Shown here: positions 52,057 through 60,835 of the stretch, piece by piece
How the letters are laid out: each line of letters opens with the position of its first letter
Numbering within the stretch: position 1 is the first letter of the stretch
Assembly (NCBI RefSeq): GCF_900090105.1
Contig: NZ_FMDM01000018.1
Location: 1,020-65,019 of the forward strand
Direction of reading: 5' to 3'
DNA length: 64,000 bases
Source: Micromonospora humi
GTDB taxonomy: Bacteria > Actinomycetota > Actinomycetes > Mycobacteriales > Micromonosporaceae
Translations under genes and position numbers: made by a program
The notes under the pieces: model-generated
What the model saw: the letters and a program-made list of their open reading frames with translations, nothing else
Told to the model about the DNA's origin: nothing
The model's database searches: none

Positions 52057-54819
52057 GTGTCGGGCTTCGTGATCGGTCGCGCCGAGGAGATCACGAGGCT
52101 CCGGGCGCTGATCGCCGCGGGCGTGGCGGGCCACGGTGGCGCGTTGCTCCTGCGGGGGCCCGCCGGGATCGGGAAGTCGACGCTGCTGGGTCGGGCCGTC
52201 GAGGCGGCGGACGACGCTGGCGCCCTTCTGCTCAGTGGATCGGGTTCAGCCGCCGAGTTTGCCCCCAACGACTCCCTGCTCGGGCAGTTGCTCCAGCCCG
52301 TGGCGTCGGAGGCCGCGCGATTCCCCGTGCTCGAAAACCTGCTGCGTGCCTCCGGAGATTCGGCAGGCCCGTACGCCGTGGCCCGGGCCATGCTGGAACT
52401 CCTCACGACCCTCGCCGAGCAAACGCCCGTGGTTCTCGTGGTGGACGACCTGCACGGTGCGGATTCGACCTCCGCGGTCGTGCTGTCCTTCGTCGGCCGC
52501 CGGATTCTCTCGGATGCCGTCGTCCTCGTGGGCGCGTACCGCGAGGAGTCGGAGATCCACGCCGCTTTCGCCGCCGGCCTGCCCACGATCTCGGTTCCCC
52601 CGCTGGACGCACCGTCGGCGGGCCGGCTGCTGACGGCGTGCGCCGCGGATCTCGACGCCGCCCGGCGGCGGCGCATCCTGCGGGAGGCTGGGGGAAACCC
52701 GCTCGCATTGACCGAACTTGCCCAGGCCCCGCACCAGCCACCCGCATCGGTCGCCCCCGACGAGCTGCCGCTGACCGAGCGGCTGACGCAGACGTTCGCC
52801 GCCAGGGCGGCGGCGCTTCCCGAACCGACGCGGCTGTGCCTGGTCGTGGCGGCCCTGGGCGACAGCGGACTGAACGAGGTGCTGACCGCCGCCGGCGCGG
52901 TGGCGGGCCGACCCGTGGATCTGTCACACCTGGAGCCGGCCGCAGCCGCCGGGATCATCGAAGCCCTCGACGTGGGCAGGCCGGTGCGGTTTCGGCACCC
53001 CCTGATGCGGTCGGCGATCAGCCAGGTAGCGGGTGCGGAGCTGCGCCGGTCGTGTCACGCCGCGTTGGCGGCACTGACCGTGGAACGGCCGGAGCGCAAC
53101 GCCTGGCACCGCGCATCCGCGTCTGACGGGCCGGACGAGCAGACCGCCGCGGACCTGGAGAGCGTGGCCCACACGGTCCGTGACCGCGGCGACGCCGCCG
53201 TCGCGCACGGGATGTTCCTGCGGAGCGCCGAACTCACCGTCGAACCGACACGGCGGCACCGTCGACTCATGGCCGCGCTCGTCGCCGCCGCCCACCTCGG
53301 TGACGCGCAGGAGATCGCACGGCTGTTCCGTCTCATCGATCCGCGCAGCCTGGAAGCCCCGTCCCGGCTGCTGCTCTCGCTGTTGCGGGGAAACTACGTC
53401 GACGGTGGTTGGGGCTCCGACGTGCCGCTTTCGCTCATGTCCGAGGTGGCCGCGACCACGAGCGCCGGTGACGACGCCGACTACGAGCAGGTCCTGGTCA
53501 GCATCGGGGAGATCGCGACCCGGTTCTACTGGTCGGGCGGCCCGGCTGATCCCCCGCGCACGGCTCTGGCCGACATCGTCGACCGGCTGCCGCTGACGGC
53601 CGAGGACCCGCGACGACTGCACGCCGAGGCGATGCTGAGGCCGGCCGAGCGCGGCGCGTCGGTGCTGCGGCGGCTGCGGAGGATGGACACCTCGGGTCTC
53701 GGTCCCATCGACCTCTATCACCTCGGCCTCGCCGCTCAGGTCGCCGGTGACCTTCCGCGCTCCCGCCGGCTGCAGGCCAGGGCCATCACCGCCCTCCGGG
53801 AGTCGTCGCAGCTGACGCTCCTGGTCAACGCGCTCACCTCGCAGAGCCTCGCGGCGCTGCTGCTCGGCGACGCGCGCCTGGCTGCGACCTGCGCCGAAGA
53901 GTCCGCCCGGCTGGCGCCGGACATCGGTCGGCCCATCTCCGTGTCGGTGGGGCAGATCCTCGGCGCCGCCGCGGCGGGCCTACGCGGCGATGTCACCGCC
54001 GCCGAGTCGCTGGCCACCGCGGCCGAACGTGTCCTCATGCCGCTGGGCGTCGCCGAGGTGCTCATTCTCGTGCATCTCGCACGCGGTCTCACCGCACTGG
54101 GCGCGAACCGGGACCGGGCGGCGTACGAGGAACTCGCATCGATATTCAACTCCGTCTCGCCGGGCTTCCACGCCCACTTCCGGCTGTTCCTCGTCCAGCA
54201 CCTGGCCGAGGCGGCTGTCAGAGCGGGCCGGCAGGACGAACTCGGCGTGATCGTCAGGCAGCTCACTGCGGAGGCCAGGCCCTCGGATTCGCCCGCGCTG
54301 GCGGCCGGCCTGCGCTACGCCACCGCCGTTCTCGCCCCCGACGACCATGCCGACGAGGCGTTCCAGAAGGCGCTCGGCGCGGACGCGCTCGGCTTGCTGG
54401 AGCGGGCGCACCTGCAGCTGGCCTACGGGGAGTCGCTCTCCCGCCGAGGCCGCCCGCGGGAGAGCCGGCCGCACCTGCGGGCCGCGGTGCGGACCTACGA
54501 GGCGCTCGGATTGGCGCCCTGGACCGAGAAGGCCCGCGCGCGGTTGCGCGCTTCCGGCGAGCGCGTCGGCGCCCTCCGGACCGACGGGATCGATCTGCTG
54601 ACTCCGCAGGAGCTGCAGATCGCCGCGCTGGCCGCGAAAGGCCTCACCAACCGTGACATCGCCCAGCGGTTGTACCTGTCGCCGCGCACGATCAGTTCCC
54701 ACCTCTACCACGTCTTTCCCAAACTCGGGATCACCTCGCGCACCGAGCTGGCGCGGGCGGTGGGCCCCGCGGTCACCGACCTCGGCCGAGAGGACGGCAC
54801 GGAACACGCCGACCCGTAA
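52057..54819 (+). CDS. Large ATP-binding LuxR (LAL) regulator 2, probably leaderless
   Basis: A 920-residue LAL activator. It starts VSGFVIGRAEEITRLR; the Walker A motif is RGPAGIGKSTLL near 31 and Walker B VVLVVDDLHGAD near 130. A TPR-like helical array follows, and the LuxR DNA-binding domain is LTPQELQIAALAAKGLTNRDIAQRLYLSPRTISSHLYHVFPKLGI. The GTG at 52057 lacks a ribosome site but lies six bases after a TACAGT -10 box, so the mRNA is probably leaderless. The frame is open another 91 codons upstream without sense. It is a paralogue of LAL 1. The signal is unknown. Confidence 0.88.
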   Translation: MSGFVIGRAEEITRLRALIAAGVAGHGGALLLRGPAGIGKSTLLGRAVEAADDAGALLLSGSGSAAEFAPNDSLLGQLLQPVASEAARFPVLENLLRASGDSAGPYAVARAMLELLTTLAEQTPVVLVVDDLHGADSTSAVVLSFVGRRILSDAVVLVGAYREESEIHAAFAAGLPTISVPPLDAPSAGRLLTACAADLDAARRRRILREAGGNPLALTELAQAPHQPPASVAPDELPLTERLTQTFAARAAALPEPTRLCLVVAALGDSGLNEVLTAAGAVAGRPVDLSHLEPAAAAGIIEALDVGRPVRFRHPLMRSAISQVAGAELRRSCHAALAALTVERPERNAWHRASASDGPDEQTAADLESVAHTVRDRGDAAVAHGMFLRSAELTVEPTRRHRRLMAALVAAAHLGDAQEIARLFRLIDPRSLEAPSRLLLSLLRGNYVDGGWGSDVPLSLMSEVAATTSAGDDADYEQVLVSIGEIATRFYWSGGPADPPRTALADIVDRLPLTAEDPRRLHAEAMLRPAERGASVLRRLRRMDTSGLGPIDLYHLGLAAQVAGDLPRSRRLQARAITALRESSQLTLLVNALTSQSLAALLLGDARLAATCAEESARLAPDIGRPISVSVGQILGAAAAGLRGDVTAAESLATAAERVLMPLGVAEVLILVHLARGLTALGANRDRAAYEELASIFNSVSPGFHAHFRLFLVQHLAEAAVRAGRQDELGVIVRQLTAEARPSDSPALAAGLRYATAVLAPDDHADEAFQKALGADALGLLERAHLQLAYGESLSRRGRPRESRPHLRAAVRTYEALGLAPWTEKARARLRASGERVGALRTDGIDLLTPQELQIAALAAKGLTNRDIAQRLYLSPRTISSHLYHVFPKLGITSRTELARAVGPAVTDLGREDGTEHADP

Positions 54820-54849
54820 CAGATTCACGGTCCCGCGCGTCTTGACGGC

Positions 54850-55317
54850 ATGACTACTCCACCTTCCGGCGCTCTGGTTCCCCGCATGCGGACATGGTTG
54901 CGCGGCGGCCTGATCACCGTGGCCTCGCTGCAAGCCCTCGTCTCCGTCTGGCAGTACGTGTTTCCCCGCTCGTTCTACGACGACTTCCCGACCGTGGAAC
55001 TCGATCCCCCCTACAACCAGCATCTGGTGACCGACGTCGGCGGCCTGGGCCTGGCGCTGGCCGCCATGCTGTTCTACGCCGCCCGGGTACTCCAGAGCAC
55101 CGTCGCCACGGCGTCCCTCATCGGCTACCTGATCTACGCGGGGACGCACTTCCTCTTCCACGTCACGCACTTCGACAACTTCTCGCCGCAGGCCGCGCTG
55201 GGCGTCGGCACCGGCCTCGGGATCGAGGTGATCCTGGCGATCTGCTTGCTCTACCTGGTGCGGTCGATGCGGCGGGCGGAGTACGCCGACGGCACCGACG
55301 TTCACGCCCCGGCCTGA
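54850..55317 (+). CDS. Four-helix membrane protein of unknown function
   Basis: A 155-residue protein with about four membrane helices: GLITVASLQALVSVWQYVF, VTDVGGLGLALAAMLFYAARV, TASLIGYLIYAGTHFLFHVTH and LGIEVILAICLLYLV. Acidic loop residues (FYDDFPTVELDPPYNQH) follow the first helix, and His residues sit in the third (THFLFHVTHFDN), recalling DoxX-like or metal/haem-binding membrane proteins, but no family is certain. ATG at 54850 is 30 bp after the LAL stop, so it may be co-transcribed. Confidence 0.7.
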   Translation: MTTPPSGALVPRMRTWLRGGLITVASLQALVSVWQYVFPRSFYDDFPTVELDPPYNQHLVTDVGGLGLALAAMLFYAARVLQSTVATASLIGYLIYAGTHFLFHVTHFDNFSPQAALGVGTGLGIEVILAICLLYLVRSMRRAEYADGTDVHAPA

Positions 55318-55334
55318 GTGCCCTCGACGGGTCA

Positions 55335-55361
55335 CCCGAGGCGGCGACGTGCCGCCTCGGG
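55335..55361. terminator. Bidirectional terminator
   Basis: A perfect 11-bp stem (CCCGAGGCGGC at 55335-55345, complement at 55351-55361) with a GACGT loop lies between the converging membrane-protein and sigma-factor genes. A second inverted repeat (GGTAGGCCGG at 55378-55387, complement at 55402-55411) overlaps the sigma-factor stop. Confidence 0.7.
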
Positions 55362-55406
55362 GTCCGTGGACGAGACCGGTAGGCCGGTGGCGGCGGGGGT
55401 GCCGGC

Positions 55407-56018
55407 CTACCCGGCGAGGGCGACGAGCGCGGCCGTGTCACCGGTTCGCGCCGCCGCCACGAACGCGCTCAGCAATCGCGCCCGGTGCGCCGGCGTGCCG
55501 GTCGACGGGGTCGACCCGCGCGGCGCGGCCAGGCGCAGGCGGGCCCGGTAGGCCAGCTGCCGGGCGTGCGGCTCGGTGCGGCCGAGGGCGGCGCCGATCT
55601 GGCGGTACGGCAATCCGAAGGCCTCCCGCAGGAGGTAGGTAACCTGTTCGCACGGCGTGAGGACGGTCGCGACCACCTCGATGGCGGCACGCACGTCGTC
55701 CGCACGTTCGGCGAGGCGTGCCGGGCCGTCGCCCCGCGCCGGAACGTTCTCCAGCCAGTCACCCGGTGCCACGGACGACCGGTACCGGGCCGAGCGGATC
55801 GCGCTGATCGCCAGCCGCGAGGTCGTCAGGGACAGGAAGGCCGGTGGGCTGTTCACGAGGCTGCGGTCGACCCGCTGCCACCGCAGCCACGCCTCCTGCA
55901 CGATGTCCTCGGCGTCGACGTGACGTCCGGCGATGCGGTGCGCGATGGCCAACAGCCGCTCCCGCACCTCGAGGAAATCGGCGAGACCGTCCGGCCGGAC
56001 CGGCGTTGCGAGGGGCAT
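55407..56018 (-). CDS. ECF sigma factor, ECF41/SigJ-like, truncated C-terminus
   Basis: A 203-residue sigma factor. Region 2 is about 10-80 (LLAIAHRIAGRHVDAEDIVQEAWLRWQRVD), and region 4 about 105-165 (LTPCEQVTYLLREAFGLPYRQIGAALGRTEPHARQLAYRARLRL). In ECF41 proteins a SnoaL-like domain of over 100 residues follows; here only its first helix remains (RARLLSAFVAAARTGDTAALVALAG), then a stop. In studied ECF41 members that domain tunes activity, so this form may be unrestrained. ATG at 56018 lies 39 bases past the -10 of promoter site 5. It is a paralogue of the gene at 62054. Confidence 0.85.
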   Translation of the reverse strand: MPLATPVRPDGLADFLEVRERLLAIAHRIAGRHVDAEDIVQEAWLRWQRVDRSLVNSPPAFLSLTTSRLAISAIRSARYRSSVAPGDWLENVPARGDGPARLAERADDVRAAIEVVATVLTPCEQVTYLLREAFGLPYRQIGAALGRTEPHARQLAYRARLRLAAPRGSTPSTGTPAHRARLLSAFVAAARTGDTAALVALAG

Positions 56019-56056
56019 GTCGGGGCGCCTTTCTGGGCGTGCGATCGGTGCACCCG

Positions 56057-56098
56057 ACGCTAGGCAGCGGCAGTGCGGAACCGGTGCCGATCGGGTGC
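56057..56098 (-). promoter_or_regulatory. Three-repeat SARP-type promoter, site 5 (ECF sigma A)
   Basis: On the minus strand CACC, CACC and CACT begin at 56097, 56086 and 56075 (11-bp steps); TAGCGT begins at 56062, 13 bases after the third. The heptamers are GCACCCG, GCACCGG and GCACTGC. The sigma gene ATG is 38 bases past the -10. Confidence 0.78.
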
Positions 56099-56115
56099 CT
56101 GCCCCACCGCCGGCC

Positions 56116-56403
56116 TCAGGGGACGTCGCCGTCCCTCGCCGCCTGCCGCAGCGCGTCGCGCGCGGCGACCTGCCGAGCGGTGACGGCGGCCGAGGAGGCC
56201 GCGGTGCGCGACAAGGGGGGATCGGGCAGGACCCCCGCGACGATGCCGACCCGGACCAGCGCGGGGACGTCCACGTCGAGCCGGCGGGCGATGAGCAGCA
56301 GGTCGGCGACGTCCTCGTCGTCACGCAGGCAGAGGAGCAGGACATCCACCCGGGCCATCGGCGCACCCTGGTCACCGAGCCCGATGAATCCGACGTTCGT
56401 CAT
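56116..56403 (-). pseudogene. Collapsed hydroxyisobutyrate-dehydrogenase-like gene
   Basis: A 95-residue frame that keeps three separate pieces of the family. VGFIGLGDQGAPMAR is the NAD loop, and VDVLLLCLRDDEDVADL matches DIVAVCLGDDVDVHEV of the gene at 39726. LLLIARRLDVDVPALVRVG matches LFEVAGRLGVDLPALLEVV, and the end (ARQVAARDALRQAARDG) recalls the family C-terminus. The substrate loop and catalytic region are gone, all by in-frame losses, so no dehydrogenase activity is expected. ATG at 56403 has GGGAG six bases upstream. It may be a decaying gene or a retained small protein. Confidence 0.7.
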
Positions 56404-56430
56404 TGTCATCTCCCTCTCGTGACGGTCGGT

Positions 56431-57348
56431 TCAGCCGACCAGCTTCAGCGCCACGTCCCACAGCCGATCGGCGTTGCCCGGATCGAGCGCGTAGTCCGCC
56501 ACGCCCCGGTGGTCGGCCGGGCGCTCGGTGACCACCGGTGCCTCGGCGCAGTCGTCGAAATACCTGCCGCCGACGCCGTCCAGCAGCGGTGACGCCGCCA
56601 GCAGCACGGAGGTGGCGGCGCCCTGCTGCGGCGTCTTGCGCCGCTCCGGCGGCGTCCGCAACCCGCCGGTGTGCTTCTGCAGGCCGGTCGCGATCGCGCC
56701 CGGGTTCAACGCGTTGGCGTAGATGCCGTCGTCGGCCCAGCGCCGCGTGGCGGCCACGGCCAGCAGGACGTTCGCGGTCTTCGACTGGGCGTATGCGGTC
56801 AGCGGATCGTAGGGCCGGAACAGGTAGTGCAGGTCGTCGAAGACCACCGGGCAGAACAGGTGCCCGGTGGAGGCCACCGACACCACGCGGGCGCCGCGCG
56901 CGGCGGCCATCGCGTCGTGCAACCCGACCGTCAGGGCGAGATGCCCCACGAAGTTCGTGGCGAACTGCATCTCCCAGCCCTGCGGGCTGCGTTCCAGCTC
57001 GGGCAGCGCCATGATCCCGGCGTTGTTGACCAGGATGTGCAGCGGCTGGTCCCAGCCGGCCACGAACCGGCGTACGGAGTCCTGGTCGGCCAGGTCCAGC
57101 TCACGAACGGTGACCCCGCTGTTGCCGGTGCTGGCGGTGATGTCGGCGGCTGCCTGCTCGCCGGCGGCGGGCCTCCGTACGGCCAGCACGACCTCCGCGC
57201 CGGCGCCCGCCAGGGCTCGGGCGGTCTCGATGCCGATTCCCGCCGCACCGCCGGTGACGAGCGCCCGCCGGCCGGTGAGGTCCACGTCCTCGACGACCTC
57301 GGCGGCGGTCGATGCGAAGCCGAACGGCGTGGTGATCCGCTGTGTCAT
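56431..57348 (-). CDS. Short-chain dehydrogenase
   Basis: A 305-residue SDR with cofactor loop VTGGAAGIGIETARAL, NNAGIM, and active site VASTGH plus YAQSK. It is clearly related to the SDR at 43954 (shared PFxFASTAAEVVEDVDLTGRR start, SVLLAASPLL and the RYFDD end). ATG at 57348 follows GAGGAGCGAC. It is divergent from the XRE regulator across 118 bp containing an inverted repeat, a common arrangement in which the regulator controls the SDR. It is followed by the collapsed dehydrogenase gene. Confidence 0.92.
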   Translation of the reverse strand: MTQRITTPFGFASTAAEVVEDVDLTGRRALVTGGAAGIGIETARALAGAGAEVVLAVRRPAAGEQAAADITASTGNSGVTVRELDLADQDSVRRFVAGWDQPLHILVNNAGIMALPELERSPQGWEMQFATNFVGHLALTVGLHDAMAAARGARVVSVASTGHLFCPVVFDDLHYLFRPYDPLTAYAQSKTANVLLAVAATRRWADDGIYANALNPGAIATGLQKHTGGLRTPPERRKTPQQGAATSVLLAASPLLDGVGGRYFDDCAEAPVVTERPADHRGVADYALDPGNADRLWDVALKLVG

Positions 57349-57378
57349 GTCGCTCCTCGTGTCGGTTGTCGCTGTCCA

Positions 57379-57396
57379 CCGTGCCGGGCGGCACGG
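57379..57396. promoter_or_regulatory. Inverted repeat, likely operator of the XRE regulator
   Basis: CCGTGCCG (57379-57386) and CGGCACGG (57389-57396) form a perfect 8-bp inverted repeat with a 2-base centre in the region between the divergent SDR and XRE genes. Symmetry and position fit a dimeric helix-turn-helix operator. Confidence 0.5.
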
Positions 57397-57466
57397 CGGT
57401 TATCCGGGGTTCCGGTTTTCCTGGTAGTGCGAGGACCAGGCACGCGAGCCGCCCTACGATGACCGG

Positions 57467-58288
57467 GTGACCAAGGCCGGCCGGCTCGGCGAATACCTGC
57501 GCGCCCGCCGCGAGCTGATCGGCCCGGCGGACGTGGGCCTTCCGGGGCACGGCCGGCGTCGCGTCCCCGGTCTGCGTCGGGAAGAGGTGGCGCTGCTGGC
57601 CGGGATCAGCGCCGACTACTACCTGCGGCTGGAGCAGGGCCGTGACCGGCACCCGTCGGACCAGGTCCTCGATGCCCTCGCCCGTGCGCTGCTGCTGGAC
57701 GCCGACGCGACCGCCCACCTGCACCGGCTCGGTCGGCCCGTGCCGATGAGGCCGGCCCGTCGGCCCGAACAGGTGTCCACCGGTATCCGCCAGCTCGTCG
57801 CCTCCTGGAGCGAGACGCCCGCGTTCGTGTACGGCCGGTACGCCGACGTGCTGTTCGCCAACCGGGCGGCGACCGCGCTCTCCCCGATCTTCACCGCGGG
57901 GACCAACGTGTTGCGGGCGGTCTTCCTCGACCCGGCGGCCCCGGCGGCGTACCCACTGAACGAGACCGTGGTGTCGAACGCGGTGGCCGGCCTGCGGTCC
58001 CTGGTGGCCGCCGACCCGGACGATCCACGCCTGACCGACCTGGTCGACGAGCTGTCGTCCGGCAGCGATCGCTTCCGCCGGCTCTGGGCCCGTTACGACG
58101 TCGCCGTCCGGTCCGGTGGCGGGCTCCGGACGTTCCACCACCCGAGAGCCGGTGAGCTGCGCCTGCGGTACGAGAAGCTCGCCGTCACCGGCACGAGCCA
58201 GATGCTTGTCGTCTACCACGCCGAACCGGGCAGTGGCTCCGCGGCGGCCCTCCGGGCGCTGGCCCGCGTCGACGACACGAACGCGTGA
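57467..58288 (+). CDS. XRE-type regulator with MmyB-like ligand domain
   Basis: A 273-residue regulator. The N-terminal helix-turn-helix is VPGLRREEVALLAGISADYYLRLEQGRDRHPSDQVLDAL (about 33-71). The C-terminal MmyB-like PAS-related domain (about 100-265) includes PAFVYGRYADVLFANRAATAL and FHHPRAGELRLRYEKLAV. GTG at 57467 has no ribosome site, but TACGAT at 57455-57460 lies seven bases upstream, so a leaderless mRNA is likely. Such regulators usually sit divergent to an SDR, as here. The ligand may be a fatty acid; this is family knowledge only. Confidence 0.9.
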   Translation: MTKAGRLGEYLRARRELIGPADVGLPGHGRRRVPGLRREEVALLAGISADYYLRLEQGRDRHPSDQVLDALARALLLDADATAHLHRLGRPVPMRPARRPEQVSTGIRQLVASWSETPAFVYGRYADVLFANRAATALSPIFTAGTNVLRAVFLDPAAPAAYPLNETVVSNAVAGLRSLVAADPDDPRLTDLVDELSSGSDRFRRLWARYDVAVRSGGGLRTFHHPRAGELRLRYEKLAVTGTSQMLVVYHAEPGSGSAAALRALARVDDTNA

Positions 58289-58306
58289 CCTCGCGACCTG
58301 CGCGCC

Positions 58307-59332
58307 TCACGCCGGAACCACGTACGGGAACGTGGCGCCGCGGATGTCCTCGGTCAGTGCGGCCGGTAGACCGGTGCCCACCGCCGAATTGGTGACCAGC
58401 GAGAACATCACCTCCGGCGCGTTGTCGCCGAGCCCGCGACCGTTGATGTCGGTGAAACCGAACACCGCGGGCGTGCCGACCTGGTACGGAAGGGTGTCGG
58501 GCAGGATGCGTCGCACCACGTCGAGGGCGTACGCCTCCGGGCGGGCGGTGGTGCCCATCCGTCGCACGGCGGCGGCGACCTGAGCCTGGATCGACGAGGA
58601 GTAGTTCGCCCAGTCGTCCGCGGGGTGCGTCCCGTTCGCGGCGCTCGCCGCCTCGCTGTCGGCGTCACGGAACAGCGGCCAGATCATCGGCATGCCGGCC
58701 CGGCTCGTCTGCCGCCAACCACCCGCGTCGGTGGCGAGCCGGGTCGTGCTCCACACCCGGATCATCCGGTCGTCGAACAGCTGCGGGTCGTGGTGCGGAA
58801 CCCGCAGCACGATGCTCTGCACCGTGGAGCCCGCGAACGTGTTGGTCGCCGCCCCGGGAAGGAAGCCGGTGATCGGTACGTCCTTGCCATGGATCACGAG
58901 TTGATCCATCGCCGCGAGTTGACCGAGGTCCAGGAAGAACGTCTCCGCGGCCCGGCCGGCCCACACCCGCACACCACCGGCGCCCGCGTTCTCCTGCCCG
59001 GTGCGGCACCGGGCGATCTCCGTTCCCACGGCACCGTCGTCGGCCGCGTCGTCCCCCTCCAGCCGGAACACTCGAAACGTCTGGTCGTCCATGCCGTCGC
59101 TGTCGAAGACGAAGCGGAACGCCAGATTCTCCACCGGTGAACCGTCCAGGTGGATCCGGATCTCGTAGCGCGCCTCGTGGTGAAAGCCCACCGCTGCGTC
59201 CCCGGCCAGCGACGTCCGTGTGTTCATCACGAAGACGGTCGCGTCCCGGTCGTCGAAGACGTACTGATCGGTGATGTTGAGCCGCGGATCCCGCCGAGCT
59301 GCCGGCGAGTCGAGGTGATGTGACATGTGCAT
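58307..59332 (-). CDS. DUF4331-family protein
   Basis: A 341-residue protein of the DUF4331 family, beginning MHMSHHLDSPAARRDPRLNITDQYVFDD, the family signature (SHxxDSP...DITDxYVF). It is beta-rich and without a clear signal peptide. The biochemical role of this family is not known to me; members often appear in stress or secondary-metabolite regions. ATG at 59332 follows AGGAATGGG. It is convergent with the XRE gene and lies downstream of the NADH dehydrogenase on the same strand, 120 bp apart. Confidence 0.85.
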   Translation of the reverse strand: MHMSHHLDSPAARRDPRLNITDQYVFDDRDATVFVMNTRTSLAGDAAVGFHHEARYEIRIHLDGSPVENLAFRFVFDSDGMDDQTFRVFRLEGDDAADDGAVGTEIARCRTGQENAGAGGVRVWAGRAAETFFLDLGQLAAMDQLVIHGKDVPITGFLPGAATNTFAGSTVQSIVLRVPHHDPQLFDDRMIRVWSTTRLATDAGGWRQTSRAGMPMIWPLFRDADSEAASAANGTHPADDWANYSSSIQAQVAAAVRRMGTTARPEAYALDVVRRILPDTLPYQVGTPAVFGFTDINGRGLGDNAPEVMFSLVTNSAVGTGLPAALTEDIRGATFPYVVPA

Positions 59333-59452
59333 CCCATTCCTGTCGGAGCCCCGAAGGGCAGAACCTGCGCCACGACGTTCGGATGGAGTGTCGCCTCGAT
59401 CGCCGTGCCGGCGCTGTGCCAGCGAGCGGCGGCGAGCCGGCGTACCGCGTGG

Positions 59453-60835
59453 TCACGTGCGCCGGGCATCGCCCGCCGACGTGCCCTCCGGCGGGTCGAC
59501 CCCGTGGGCCGGGGCCGGCACCCGGGGCCCCGCGCCGGTCAGGAAGGCGTCCCGCGGGTGCTGCACCGAGCGCAGCGAGACGATGTCCCGGCCGAACGGC
59601 ACCGCCGTCGCCCAGACCGCGAGCACCCGGACCTTCCGCTCCCAGGTCGGCACCGCCAGCACGTGGTAGCCGCGGTGCATCAGCCAGGCGGGGAAGCCCC
59701 TGACGACCAGCCGGTGGAACTGGAAGATTCCCCGACCGAGACCGAGCGTGGCGACCGCACCGAGGCTGTGGTGCAGGTAAGGCTCGGGTTTCCGACCGCG
59801 CAGCGTGGCGATCAGGTTGGCGGCCAGCAGTTTGCCCTGCCGTACCGCGTGCTGGGCGTTGGGTACGGTGGCCGCGCCGTCCCCGGCCGCGGCCAGGTCG
59901 GGGACGGCCGCGTCGTCGCCGGCGCCCCATGCGTCCGGCACCGGCGCCTCGTCGGTGCCGACCCGCAGGTCGGCCCGGACGGTGAGCAGCCCACGGGTGT
60001 CGACGGGCAGGTCGGTGTGGTTGTGCACCATCGGGTTCGCGCCGTTCCCGGCGGTCCAGACGATCAGCTCGGAGTCGAACTCCTCCCCGGTGGACAGGAC
60101 GACGTGGCCGTCGCGTGCCGAGCGCAGTTGCGTGTTCAGGTGCACGTGCCCGCCGCGTCGGCGCAGCGATCGCACCACCCACTCGCCGGGGGCGTCGGTC
60201 ACCTCGGGCAGGATCCGGTCCCGGGCCTCGACGAGGTGGAAGCTCAGCTCGTCCGGATTCAGCTCGGGGTAGCGGCGTAGCAGCGAGCCGGCCAGCGCCA
60301 GCGCCTCGCCGAAACCCTCCACCCCGGAGAATCCACCGCCGACGAACGTGACGGTGAGTAGCTTGCGGCGCAGCGGCCCAGGCGGCAAGCCGGCGGCCTC
60401 GTCGAAGGCGGTCAGCAGCCGGTCGCGGATCGCGACGGCCTCCTCCACGTGCTTCATCCCGATCGCCCGCTCGGCGATGCCCGGGATCGGCAGGGTGCGG
60501 GTCACCGCGCCCGCTGTCACGACGATGATGTCGTACCCGAGCGCGTACTCCTCGCCCAGCGCGGGGCGGACGGTGACCCTGCGGTGCGCGTGATCGATTC
60601 GGGTCACCCGCCCGGCGATGATGTCGGTCCTGCTCAGGTGCCGGCGCAGGGAGACCGCCGCGTGCCGGGCCTCGACCGAACCGGCCAGCACCTCGGGTAG
60701 GAACGGCTGATAGGTCATGTACGGCCGGGGATCGACGAGGACCACCCGGGCCTCGCCCCGGCGGAGCTTCCTCTCCAGTCGCCAGGCCGTGTAGAAGCCG
60801 GCATACCCTCCACCGACGATGAGGATCGTCCGCAT
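59453..60835 (-). CDS. ndh: Type II NADH dehydrogenase (NDH-2)
   Basis: A 460-residue non-proton-pumping NADH:quinone oxidoreductase. The FAD loop is ILIVGGGYAGFYTAW (4-18). TYQPFLPEVLAG is typical of the family, the NADH loop is TVTFVGGGFSGVE near 168, and VPDAWGAGDDAAVPD and PNAQHAVRQGKLLAANL are the second FAD site. The C-terminal region (about 360-430) carries the amphipathic membrane-binding part. ATG at 60835 follows GGGGGCGCGAG. NDH-2 keeps NADH oxidised when respiration is limited, which would suit the arginine-fermentation context. Confidence 0.9.
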   Translation of the reverse strand: MRTILIVGGGYAGFYTAWRLERKLRRGEARVVLVDPRPYMTYQPFLPEVLAGSVEARHAAVSLRRHLSRTDIIAGRVTRIDHAHRRVTVRPALGEEYALGYDIIVVTAGAVTRTLPIPGIAERAIGMKHVEEAVAIRDRLLTAFDEAAGLPPGPLRRKLLTVTFVGGGFSGVEGFGEALALAGSLLRRYPELNPDELSFHLVEARDRILPEVTDAPGEWVVRSLRRRGGHVHLNTQLRSARDGHVVLSTGEEFDSELIVWTAGNGANPMVHNHTDLPVDTRGLLTVRADLRVGTDEAPVPDAWGAGDDAAVPDLAAAGDGAATVPNAQHAVRQGKLLAANLIATLRGRKPEPYLHHSLGAVATLGLGRGIFQFHRLVVRGFPAWLMHRGYHVLAVPTWERKVRVLAVWATAVPFGRDIVSLRSVQHPRDAFLTGAGPRVPAPAHGVDPPEGTSAGDARRT

